This document shows, piece after piece, positions 19,150-32,100 of a stretch of 64,000 nt of DNA; position 1 is the stretch's first letter; each line of letters opens with the position of its first letter. The DNA comes from Flavobacterium cupriresistens (GTDB lineage Bacteria > Bacteroidota > Bacteroidia > Flavobacteriales > Flavobacteriaceae). Below the pieces are notes generated by a model. The model was given only the letters and a program-made list of their open reading frames with translations, was not told the DNA's origin and did not search any database. Made by a program: the position numbers and the translations under genes. The stretch spans positions 2,418,001 through 2,482,000 of the forward strand of contig NZ_CP087134.1 of NCBI RefSeq assembly GCF_020911925.1. The letters run 5' to 3'.

Positions 19150-19775
19150 AGATTGCTAATTTGATTTGGGGAAGTCAGTTTAATAAAGAGCACGAAAATT
19201 ATTTTTATTTTTTAAGGAGGCAGAAGCAAAATTATCCTAACGTTTTTTTGGAGTTTATAAATTATTTTGTCTTGGATACTATGCCTTTGAAAGATTTTTA
19301 AATTTGCCCGATGCAGGAAAAATCAAACCTATAAAAACGAGTTTGAAACCTATCCTTCAAAGTTTTTTGATTCTAAAAATAATCGGTCTTACAGGGGGAA
19401 AATGAACTGATTTTGTTTTGTAAATGGAATTTTCCATTCATTACAAAAACACAATTTCACGATGTTCATTTTTTGAAAGCATTAAATAATAAATGTTTGA
19501 TTGTTTTTGAACATAGTCGTTATTTATCTCAAATCATTCAATTAGATTTATTTCAAATTGTAAAAATAAATTAGAGAGATAAAAAAGGTTTAATTCAAAA
19601 GATTGTAAACCAAAACCTTATATCTTTAGAAAATCAAGAAAAAGAATTGAAATATTATTCTAATAATTATGATATAATTTCGGAATTAAAAAACAATTAT
19701 GCTAAAACTTTTGAAGGTTTTAAAACAAGAATTTTAGAGAAAATAACAGTATTAAAATTAGTTCAATATCAATAA
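19150..19775 (+). pseudogene. IS982-family transposase remnant
   Basis: Read across several frames, this stretch shows the order of an IS982 transposase: FVLDTMPLK (first catalytic Asp region) near 19265, FVNGIFHS near 19420, HDVHFLKALNN near 19460, YLSQIIQLDLF near 19525, and the C-terminal NNYAKTFEGFKTRILEKI near 19690-19745, ending at TAA 19773-19775. Stops and frameshifts break it throughout. No clear terminal inverted repeats were recognised. It sits about 420 bases upstream of the giant adhesin gene. Confidence 0.82.
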
Positions 19776-20195
19776 AATCATCTTTGATAGATCAATAAGA
19801 AACATCAAAAATCAAAAAAAAAATTACCAAAAGGGTTTAATTTAATAAAATATAGCGTATTTGTTACTTTACTCAAAGATTTTATAATTTATCATGTGCA
19901 CTGTTTTTTAATCACATTTCTTTATGGATCGTTCTCAAATATTTTATGAAAGAATTTTTAATAATTATACAATTGCGAAACTTTGGTTATTGTAATTTTT
20001 GAATGCATAAAGATTAAATAAATTAAACATTAATTTTAAAATTACTTTCCTTGTTAATATTATCTTTTTTTTAAGGTTCTTTATTTACGATATCTTATGA
20101 ATGGTATTTTGGATAAAAATCAATGTAAGAAGGAATTGTTTAAAGCAGAAGAGTAAAAAAAAATGATTTGTTACTGTCTATCTAAAATTTTTATT
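19776..20195. other. Upstream region of the giant adhesin gene
   Basis: AT-rich leader region of about 420 bases between the transposase remnant and the adhesin start. It must contain the promoter of the second adhesin operon, but no motif could be assigned with confidence. Confidence 0.4.
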
Positions 20196-23100
20196 ATGAA
20201 GGAAAATTTTACCTTACACATTTTTTTTAGTTGCCTTAAGTTTTTAAAAGAACATTTATTTGCAAATTTTAATCATAAAATGGCGTGTATACTTGCAACA
20301 GTTAAATTGCTTTCTCAAAGACCGTCGATAAAGCTTCAAATGCTATTTTGCTTGGTTCTTTTTTGTATTTTTAGTGTTCATCTTCAAGCTCAAACAGGTT
20401 GTAGGAATGTCATTCGAAATGGTACTTTTTCAGGAAGTTTTATTCAATATGCAAATCCTAATGAAGCATGGCTTCCAGCTACTGGAGCATGGGTACTTAA
20501 TACAACAACAGGAATTGCTGTTAATAATCTCAATGGAGTAACAAATTCTGCAATGACTCAAAATGTAGGAGGTATTTCTTTTACACCTGTTGCTGGTACA
20601 GTAAGCTTGTATTTTGATCTTTGGGCAGGAAATTCTGGAGATACAAATGGAGCAAGTACTGCTACTTTAACCGTTTCTCTTGGAGGTACAATATACGCTA
20701 CATTTACAAATCCAACTGGAGCAGGAGCAGTAACAGCTACCCCAAGTAACGGAGCGACTATATCTGGTTTTACTGCAGGCGTGGTGCCAACAATATTTAG
20801 ATTAGTGAGCTCACAGATAAGGATTGATATTCCTTGGACTCAAACCCCTGCAAACAATGTCGCTGCCTTATCTTTCTCAGCTACTACTCCTGCAGCAGGG
20901 GACGATTGGGGTGTTGATAATATATACATAGGAGCTAATTGTATAGATTCAGATCAAGATTTGGTAGTTGATGTGGTTGATATAGATGATGATAACGATG
21001 GTATTCGAGATGTAGATGAAGGTTTCACAAGTTGTTCTCCTAATATCACACCAAATCAAACCACTTCAATTACGGAAGGTGCAGCAGTAAATAATACCAA
21101 TATAAGTATATCTAATGATTACAGGATAGTTGGTTCAACTGCAACACAAGCAAACCAAACTTCGGCAAGAGTTTCCTTGTCAGCTAGAACAGGAGCGACG
21201 ACTAATGAGATTGGAATTGATTTAACCACTAATGGATCTGTTCAGTTTACAAATAATGCTGGGTCTGCAGCAGGACAATTTGCAGAAGTGACTTATGAAT
21301 TTAACAAACCCATTGATGCTGTTTTAACTTGGCAGACAGGTAATACTTTTGACGATGTAGAAGAGTATAGTGTTGAATATGATGCTGGAGTAATTTCTGC
21401 CACTTATACAGCAGGAGGTACTGCAAATTTAACTGTTACACAAATACCAGGCAAAATATCACTTAATTCAACCATTGATATTGCTAGTGCTTCAAATCTT
21501 TGGAATATTGATTTGAAAAATGTTACACGTTTAGTTATCAGAAGATCTGATACAGGTGCGGGGGGAGCAATTGGGGGAATTACGATTACTCCATCAACAT
21601 TTTGTGATAGGGATACAGATGGGGATTTAGTTCCAGATCATCTTGATGTTGATTCTGACCAGGATGGATGCTATGATGCCCAAGAGGCCGGTAGTGCTCA
21701 AACCGTATCTAGTTCAGGTACTATTGGGGGGACTTATGGTGCTAATGGTTTATCTAGTCTAGTAGAAACGAATGACACAGCAGCTGCAGGAATTAATTAC
21801 GCTATTGCACAAACCTCAGGGATAAACAATTTTATGCAAGCGTCTGTATTTACATCTTGTTTGATAGCAGGATTGGATAGTGATGGGGATCTTGTTTCAG
21901 ATAGATATGATCTGGATGATGATAACGACGGAATTCTTGATACTGATGAAAATACTTGTGCAGTATTAGCCAACAGAATTACAGGAAACTTTTCAGGTTC
22001 AGGACCGTTTACTGGTTCAACATTTGATGGTGTGAATGTGACGGCCACAGTTGCTAACGCCGCAAATACCAGTGTGACAAACACAGCAGGTACTTTTGCC
22101 AATCAGCCTACTTTTTGGAGCGAAGCAGTAAACAACCTACCTTCGTTTCAAACAGTCTTTACTTGGGATACATCCCCTGAAAGCTATATAGTCAACATAG
22201 ATCAAGCTAATGATGATAAAGGATCGGCAACGATTACATTTACATTTAGTCAGCCTGTGTACAACCCTATTATTCATTTAGACAGGATAGGAGGGCTTTC
22301 AGGGGTTACTCCAAATTCTGCTCTTTTTACGGTTACTACGCCCGGTGCAACACTTAAAAAGCTGGCAGGAACAAGTAATCTATATGTTACTCCTACTACT
22401 TTTAGAAGAGTTACTGAAATGAATGTAAATCCACTGATTGCACCTGCTGTAGCTTCCGAAGCTTCTGCATTGCCGGAAGATGGTACTGCTGCTGGCTCCT
22501 TGTTGGTTGAAGGAGTTTATTCTTCATTGACATTTAACTGGACAGGAAAGGGAGCCGAAGGTGCTGGAGGTGATGGTATCGAATTTATTTTCTCTTTGTG
22601 CCGAGCGGTTGATACTGATGGCGATGGAATTGCGAATTTACTTGATCTGGATTCAGATAATGATGGTTGCTCAGATTCTAATGAGTATTATAACAATGCT
22701 ACAAGCGCAGCTTCAGGACAGCAATTTGGTCAATCAGGAGGAGCAGTAGCACCAGTAAACTCGCAAGGTACTGTAACCACAGCCTCTTATACGGGGAGTT
22801 ACACAAACGTAACAAATAATGCTATTTCAACAGCATGTACTGCCAACATATCTATCAACAAAACAGTAAACAACGCTACACCGAATGTAGGGAGCAATGT
22901 AGTGTTTACCTTAACAGCAAGCAATGCAGGTCCAAGTGCTGCAACAGGAGTAGCGGTTAACGATTTATTACCATCGGGTTATACCTTTGTAAGTTCAAGT
23001 ACAGCCACAGGTACGTACACTAGCGGAACAGGGTTATGGAGTGTAGGTGCATTAGCCAATGGGGCAAGTGCTACCTTAACGATCACCGCGACTGTAAATG

Positions 23101-26100
23101 CTACAGGTAGTTATGCCAATACCGCTACAATCGCAGCAAATGAAGCAGACCCAACTCCAGGTAACAATACCGCCACCAGTACACCAGTACCAGTTGCACA
23201 ATCCAATGTAAGTATAGCTAAAACAGTAAACAACGCTACACCGAATGTAGGGAGCAATGTAGTGTTTACCTTAACAGCAAGCAATGCAGGTCCAAGTGCT
23301 GCAACAGGAGTAGCGGTTAACGATTTATTACCATCGGGTTATACCTTTGTAAGTTCAAGTACAGCCACAGGTACGTACACTAGCGGAACAGGGTTATGGA
23401 GTGTAGGTGCATTAGCCAATGGGGCAAGTGCTACCTTAACGATCACCGCCACTGTAAATGCTACAGGTAGTTATGCCAATACCGCTACAATCGCAGCAAA
23501 TGAAGCAGACCCAACTCCAGGTAACAATACCGCCACCAGTACACCAGTACCAGTTGCACAATCCAATGTAAGTATAGCTAAAACAGTAAACAACGCTACA
23601 CCGAATGTAGGGAGCAATGTAGTGTTTACCTTAACAGCAAGCAATGCAGGTCCAAGTGCTGCAACAGGAGTAGCGGTTAACGATTTATTACCATCGGGTT
23701 ATACCTTTGTAAGTTCAAGTACAGCCACAGGTACGTACACTAGCGGAACAGGGTTATGGAGTGTAGGTGCATTAGCCAATGGGGCAAGTGCTACCTTAAC
23801 GATCACCGCCACTGTAAATGCTACAGGTAGTTATGCCAATACCGCTACAATCGCAGCAAATGAAGCAGACCCAACTCCAGGTAACAATACCGCCACCAGT
23901 ACACCAGTACCAGTTGCACAATCCAATGTAAGTATAGCTAAAACAGTAAACAACGCTACACCGAATGTAGGGAGCAATGTAGTGTTTACCTTAACAGCAA
24001 GCAATGCAGGTCCAAGTGCTGCAACAGGAGTAGCGGTTAACGATTTATTACCATCGGGTTATACCTTTGTAAGTTCAAGTACAGCCACAGGTACGTACAC
24101 TAGCGGAACAGGGTTATGGAGTGTAGGTGCATTAGCCAATGGGGCAAGTGCTACCTTAACGATCACCGCCACTGTAAATGCTACAGGTAGTTATGCCAAT
24201 ACCGCTACAATCGCAGCAAATGAAGCAGACCCAACTCCAGGTAACAATACCGCCACCAGTACACCAGTACCAGTTGCACAATCCAATGTAAGTATAGCTA
24301 AAACAGTAAACAACGCTACACCGAATGTAGGGAGCAATGTAGTGTTTACCTTAACAGCAAGCAATGCAGGTCCAAGTGCTGCAACAGGAGTAGCGGTTAA
24401 CGATTTATTACCATCGGGTTATACCTTTGTAAGTTCAAGTACAGCCACAGGTACGTACACTAGCGGAACAGGGTTATGGAGTGTAGGTGCATTAGCCAAT
24501 GGGGCAAGTGCTACCTTAACGATCACCGCGACTGTAAATGCTACAGGTAGTTATGCCAATACCGCTACAATCGCAGCAAATGAAGCAGACCCAACTCCAG
24601 GTAACAATACCGCCACCAGTACACCAGTACCAGTTGCACAATCCAATGTAAGTATAGCTAAAACAGTAAACAACGCTACACCGAATGTAGGGAGCAATGT
24701 AGTGTTTACCTTAACAGCAAGCAATGCAGGTCCAAGTGCTGCAACAGGAGTAGCGGTTAACGATTTATTACCATCGGGTTATACCTTTGTAAGTTCAAGT
24801 ACAGCCACAGGTACGTACACTAGCGGAACAGGGTTATGGAGTGTAGGTGCATTAGCCAATGGGGCAAGTGCTACCTTAACGATCACCGCCACTGTAAATG
24901 CTACAGGTAGTTATGCCAATACCGCTACAATCGCAGCAAATGAAGCAGACCCAACTCCAGGTAACAATACCGCCACCAGTACACCAGTACCAGTTGCACA
25001 ATCCAATGTAAGTATAGCTAAAACAGTAAACAACGCTACACCGAATGTAGGGAGCAATGTAGTGTTTACCTTAACAGCAAGCAATGCAGGTCCAAGTGCT
25101 GCAACAGGAGTAGCGGTTAACGATTTATTACCATCGGGTTATACCTTTGTAAGTTCAAGTACAGCCACAGGTACGTACACTAGCGGAACAGGGTTATGGA
25201 GTGTAGGTGCATTAGCCAATGGGGCAAGTGCTACCTTAACGATCACCGCCACTGTAAATGCTACAGGTAGTTATGCCAATACCGCTACAATCGCAGCAAA
25301 TGAAGCAGACCCAACTCCAGGTAACAATACCGCCACCAGTACACCAGTACCAGTTGCAGTAAATGTAATAGATGCTGTAAATGACAACGCTATAGTTGCA
25401 ACAGCATCAACACCAATAATAGTTCAAAACGTAACAATCAACGATACGTTGAACGGAGTAGCAGTAACAGCTGCGAATACGGATGTAACACCAATCACTA
25501 CAGGACCATTAAATGTAGATGCTAACGGAGTTTTAACTCTAGCGGCCAACACGGCATCAGGCAGTTACACGGTAGTGTATGAGATCTGTGAAGTGGGGGC
25601 CAACCCAATCAATTGCGATCAGGCAACTGTTACGGTAGTTGTAAGCAACGCAATTGTTGCCACTGACGATACCCCAGCAGCAGTAGCCACAGGGGACAGC
25701 ACTCCAAGTGTAGCAGCCAATGATACATTAGACGGAATTCCGGTAGTAATCGGAACCAGCCCAGGCCAGGTAAGCTTGACAGGAGTAACGGTTCCGGCCG
25801 GCCTGACCCTGAATGCAGACGGAACAATTACGGTGAACGCCAACACGGCATCAGGCAGTTACACGGTAGTGTATGAGATCTGTGAAGTGGGGGCCAACCC
25901 AATCAATTGCGATCAGGCAACTGTTACGGTAGTTGTAAGCAACGCAATTGTTGCCACTGACGATACCCCAGCAGCAGTAGCCACAGGGGACAGCACTCCA
26001 AGTGTAGCAGCCAATGATACATTAGACGGAATTCCGGTAGTAATCGGAACCAGCCCAGGCCAGGTAAGCTTGACAGGAGTAACGGTTCCGGCCGGCCTGA

Positions 26101-29100
26101 CCCTGAATGCAGACGGAACAATTACGGTGAACGCCAACACGGCATCAGGCAGTTACACGGTAGTGTATGAGATCTGTGAAGTGGGGGCCAACCCAATCAA
26201 TTGCGATCAGGCAACTGTTACGGTAGTTGTAAGCAACGCAATTGTTGCCACTGACGATACCCCAGCAGCAGTAGCCACAGGGGACAGCACCCCAAGTGTA
26301 GCAGCCAATGATACATTAGACGGAATTCCGGTAGTAATCGGAACCAGCCCAGGCCAGGTAAGCTTGACAGGAGTAACGGTTCCGGCCGGCCTGACCCTGA
26401 ATGCAGACGGAACAATTACGGTGAACGCCAACACGGCATCAGGCAGTTACACGGTAGTGTATGAGATCTGTGAAGTGGGGGCCAACCCAATCAATTGCGA
26501 TCAGGCAACTGTTACGGTAGTTGTAAGCAACGCAATTGTTGCCACTGACGATACCCCAGCAGCAGTAGCCACAGGGGACAGCACTCCAAGTGTAGCAGCC
26601 AATGATACATTAGACGGAATTCCGGTAGTAATCGGAACCAGCCCAGGCCAGGTAAGCTTGACAGGAGTAACGGTTCCGGCCGGCCTGACCCTGAATGCAG
26701 ACGGAACAATTACGGTGAACGCCAACACGGCATCAGGCAGTTACACGGTAGTGTATGAGATCTGTGAAGTGGGGGCCAACCCAATCAATTGCGATCAGGC
26801 AACTGTTACGGTAGTTGTAAGCAACGCAATTGTTGCCACTGACGATACCCCAGCAGCAGTAGCCACAGGGGACAGCACTCCAAGTGTAGCAGCCAATGAT
26901 ACATTAGACGGAATTCCGGTAGTAATCGGAACCAGCCCAGGCCAGGTAAGCTTGACAGGAGTAACGGTTCCGGCCGGCCTGACCCTGAATGCAGACGGAA
27001 CAATTACGGTGAACGCCAACACGGCATCAGGCAGTTACACGGTAGTGTATGAGATCTGTGAAGTGGGGGCCAACCCAATCAATTGCGATCAGGCAACTGT
27101 TACGGTAGTTGTAAGCAACGCAATTGTTGCCACTGACGATACCCCAGCAGCAGTAGCCACAGGGGACAGCACTCCAAGTGTAGCAGCCAATGATACATTA
27201 GACGGAATTCCGGTAGTAATCGGAACCAGCCCAGGCCAGGTAAGCTTGACAGGAGTAATGGTTCCGGCCGGCCTGACCCTGAATGCAGACGGAACAATTA
27301 CGGTGAACGCCAACACGGCATCAGGCAGTTACACGGTAGTGTATGAGATCTGTGAAGTGGGGGCCAACCCAATCAATTGCGATCAGGCAACTGTTACGGT
27401 AGTTGTAAGCAACGCAATTGTTGCCACTGACGATACCCCAGCAGCAGTAGCCACAGGGGACAGCACCCCAAGTGTAGCAGCCAATGATACATTAGACGGA
27501 ATTCCGGTAGTAATCGGAACCAGCCCAGGCCAGGTAAGCTTGACAGGAGTAATGGTTCCGGCCGGCCTGACCCTGAATGCAGACGGAACAATTACGGTGA
27601 ACGCCAACACGGCATCAGGCAGTTACACGGTAGTGTATGAGATCTGTGAAGTGGGGGCCAACCCAATCAATTGCGATCAGGCAACTGTTACGGTAGTTGT
27701 AAGCAACGCAATTGTTGCCACTGACGATACCCCAGCAGCAGTAGCCACAGGGGACAGCACCCCAAGTGTAGCAGCCAATGATACATTAGACGGAATTCCG
27801 GTAGTAATCGGAACCAGCCCAGGCCAGGTAAGCTTGACAGGAGTAACGGTTCCGGCCGGCCTGACCCTGAATGCAGACGGAACAATTACGGTGAACGCCA
27901 ACACGGCATCAGGCAGTTACACGGTAGTGTATGAGATCTGTGAAGTGGGGGCCAACCCAATCAATTGCGATCAGGCAACTGTTACGGTAGTTGTAAGCAA
28001 CGCAATTGTTGCCACTGACGATACCCCAGCAGCAGTAGCCACAGGGGACAGCACTCCAAGTGTAGCAGCCAATGATACATTAGACGGAATTCCGGTAGTA
28101 ATCGGAACCAGCCCAGGCCAGGTAAGCTTGACAGGAGTAACGGTTCCGGCCGGCCTGACCCTGAATGCAGACGGAACAATTACGGTGAACGCCAACACGG
28201 CATCAGGCAGTTACACGGTAGTGTATGAGATCTGTGAAGTGGGGGCCAACCCAATCAATTGCGATCAGGCAACTGTTACGGTAGTTGTAAGCAACGCAAT
28301 TGTTGCCACTGACGATACCCCAGCAGCAGTAGCCACAGGGGACAGCACCCCAAGTGTAGCAGCCAATGATACATTAGACGGAATTCCGGTAGTAATCGGA
28401 ACCAGCCCAGGCCAGGTAAGCTTGACAGGAGTAATGGTTCCGGCCGGCCTGACCCTGAATGCAGACGGAACAATTACGGTGAACGCCAACACGGCATCAG
28501 GCAGTTACACGGTAGTGTATGAGATCTGTGAAGTGGGGGCCAACCCAATCAATTGCGATCAGGCAACTGTTACGGTAGTTGTAAGCAACGCAATTGTTGC
28601 CACTGACGATACCCCAGCAGCAGTAGCCACAGGGGACAGCACCCCAAGTGTAGCAGCCAATGATACATTAGACGGAATTCCGGTAGTAATCGGAACCAGC
28701 CCAGGCCAGGTAAGCTTGACAGGAGTAACGGTTCCGGCCGGCCTGACCCTGAATGCAGACGGAACAATTACGGTGAACGCCAACACGGCATCAGGCAGTT
28801 ACACGGTAGTGTATGAGATCTGTGAAGTGGGGGCCAACCCAATCAATTGCGATCAGGCAACTGTTACGGTAGTTGTAAGCAACGCAATTGTTGCCACTGA
28901 CGATACCCCAGCAGCAGTAGCCACAGGGGACAGCACTCCAAGTGTAGCAGCCAATGATACATTAGACGGAATTCCGGTAGTAATCGGAACCAGCCCAGGC
29001 CAGGTAAGCTTGACAGGAGTAACGGTTCCGGCCGGCCTGACCCTGAATGCAGACGGAACAATTACGGTGAACGCCAACACGGCATCAGGCAGTTACACGG

Positions 29101-32100
29101 TAGTGTATGAGATCTGTGAAGTGGGGGCCAACCCAATCAATTGCGATCAGGCAACTGTTACGGTAGTTGTAAGCAACGCAATTGTTGCCACTGACGATAC
29201 CCCAGCAGCAGTAGCCACAGGGGACAGCACTCCAAGTGTAGCAGCCAATGATACATTAGACGGAATTCCGGTAGTAATCGGAACCAGCCCAGGCCAGGTA
29301 AGCTTGACAGGAGTAACGGTTCCGGCCGGCCTGACCCTGAATGCAGACGGAACAATTACGGTGAACGCCAACACGGCATCAGGCAGTTACACGGTAGTGT
29401 ATGAGATCTGTGAAGTGGGGGCCAACCCAATCAATTGCGATCAGGCAACTGTTACGGTAGTTGTAAGCAACGCAATTGTTGCCACTGACGATACCCCAGC
29501 AGCAGTAGCCACAGGGGACAGCACTCCAAGTGTAGCAGCCAATGATACATTAGACGGAATTCCGGTAGTAATCGGAACCAGCCCAGGCCAGGTAAGCTTG
29601 ACAGGAGTAATGGTTCCGGCCGGCCTGACCCTGAATGCAGACGGAACAATTACGGTGAACGCCAACACGGCATCAGGCAGTTACACGGTAGTGTATGAGA
29701 TCTGTGAAGTGGGGGCCAACCCAATCAATTGCGATCAGGCAACTGTTACGGTAGTTGTAAGCAACGCAATTGTTGCCACTGACGATACCCCAGCAGCAGT
29801 AGCCACAGGGGACAGCACTCCAAGTGTAGCAGCCAATGATACATTAGACGGAATTCCGGTAGTAATCGGAACCAGCCCAGGCCAGGTAAGCTTGACAGGA
29901 GTAACGGTTCCGGCCGGCCTGACCCTGAATGCAGACGGAACAATTACGGTGAACGCCAACACGGCATCAGGCAGTTACACGGTAGTGTATGAGATCTGTG
30001 AAGTGGGGGCCAACCCAATCAATTGCGATCAGGCAACTGTTACGGTAGTTGTAAGCAACGCAATTGTTGCCACTGACGATACCCCAGCAGCAGTAGCCAC
30101 AGGGGACAGCACTCCAAGTGTAGCAGCCAATGATACATTAGACGGAATTCCGGTAGTAATCGGAACCAGCCCAGGCCAGGTAAGCTTGACAGGAGTAACG
30201 GTTCCGGCCGGCCTGACCCTGAATGCAGACGGAACAATTACGGTGAACGCCAACACGGCATCAGGCAGTTACACGGTAGTGTATGAGATCTGTGAAGTGG
30301 GGGCCAACCCAATCAATTGCGATCAGGCAACTGTTACGGTAGTTGTAAGCAACGCAATTGTTGCCACTGACGATACCCCAGCAGCAGTAGCCACAGGGGA
30401 CAGCACTCCAAGTGTAGCAGCCAATGATACATTAGACGGAATTCCGGTAGTAATCGGAACCAGCCCAGGCCAGGTAAGCTTGACAGGAGTAATGGTTCCG
30501 GCCGGCCTGACCCTGAATGCAGACGGAACAATTACGGTGAACGCCAACACGGCATCAGGCAGTTACACGGTAGTGTATGAGATCTGTGAAGTGGGGGCCA
30601 ACCCAATCAATTGCGATCAGGCAACTGTTACGGTAGTTGTAAGCAACGCAATTGTTGCCACTGACGATACCCCAGCAGCAGTAGCCACAGGGGACAGCAC
30701 CCCAAGTGTAGCAGCCAATGATACATTAGACGGAATTCCGGTAGTAATCGGAACCAGCCCAGGCCAGGTAAGCTTGACAGGAGTAATGGTTCCGGCCGGC
30801 CTGACCCTGAATGCAGACGGAACAATTACGGTGAACGCCAACACGGCATCAGGCAGTTACACGGTAGTGTATGAGATCTGTGAAGTGGGGGCCAACCCAA
30901 TCAATTGCGATCAGGCAACTGTTACGGTAGTTGTAAGCAACGCAATTGTTGCCACTGACGATACCCCAGCAGCAGTAGCCACAGGGGACAGCACCCCAAG
31001 TGTAGCAGCCAATGATACATTAGACGGAATTCCGGTAGTAATCGGAACCAGCCCAGGCCAGGTAAGCTTGACAGGAGTAACGGTTCCGGCCGGCCTGACC
31101 CTGAATGCAGACGGAACAATTACGGTGAACGCCAACACGGCATCAGGCAGTTACACGGTAGTGTATGAGATCTGTGAAGTGGGGGCCAACCCAATCAATT
31201 GCGATCAGGCAACTGTTACGGTAGTTGTAAGCAACGCAATTGTTGCCACTGACGATACCCCAGCAGCAGTAGCCACAGGGGACAGCACTCCAAGTGTAGC
31301 AGCCAATGATACATTAGACGGAATTCCGGTAGTAATCGGAACCAGCCCAGGCCAGGTAAGCTTGACAGGAGTAACGGTTCCGGCCGGCCTGACCCTGAAT
31401 GCAGACGGAACAATTACGGTGAACGCCAACACGGCATCAGGCAGTTACACGGTAGTGTATGAGATCTGTGAAGTGGGGGCCAACCCAATCAATTGCGATC
31501 AGGCAACTGTTACGGTAGTTGTAAGCAACGCAATTGTTGCCACTGACGATACCCCAGCAGCAGTAGCCACAGGGGACAGCACTCCAAGTGTAGCAGCCAA
31601 TGATACATTAGACGGAATTCCGGTAGTAATCGGAACCAGCCCAGGCCAGGTAAGCTTGACAGGAGTAACGGTTCCGGCCGGCCTGACCCTGAATGCAGAC
31701 GGAACAATTACGGTGAACGCCAACACGGCATCAGGCAGTTACACGGTAGTGTATGAGATCTGTGAAGTGGGGGCCAACCCAATCAATTGCGATCAGGCAA
31801 CTGTTACGGTAGTTGTAAGCAACGCAATTGTTGCCACTGACGATACCCCAGCAGCAGTAGCCACAGGGGACAGCACTCCAAGTGTAGCAGCCAATGATAC
31901 ATTAGACGGAATTCCGGTAGTAATCGGAACCAGCCCAGGCCAGGTAAGCTTGACAGGAGTAATGGTTCCGGCCGGCCTGACCCTGAATGCAGACGGAACA
32001 ATTACGGTGAACGCCAACACGGCATCAGGCAGTTACACGGTAGTGTATGAGATCTGTGAAGTGGGGGCCAACCCAATCAATTGCGATCAGGCAACTGTTA

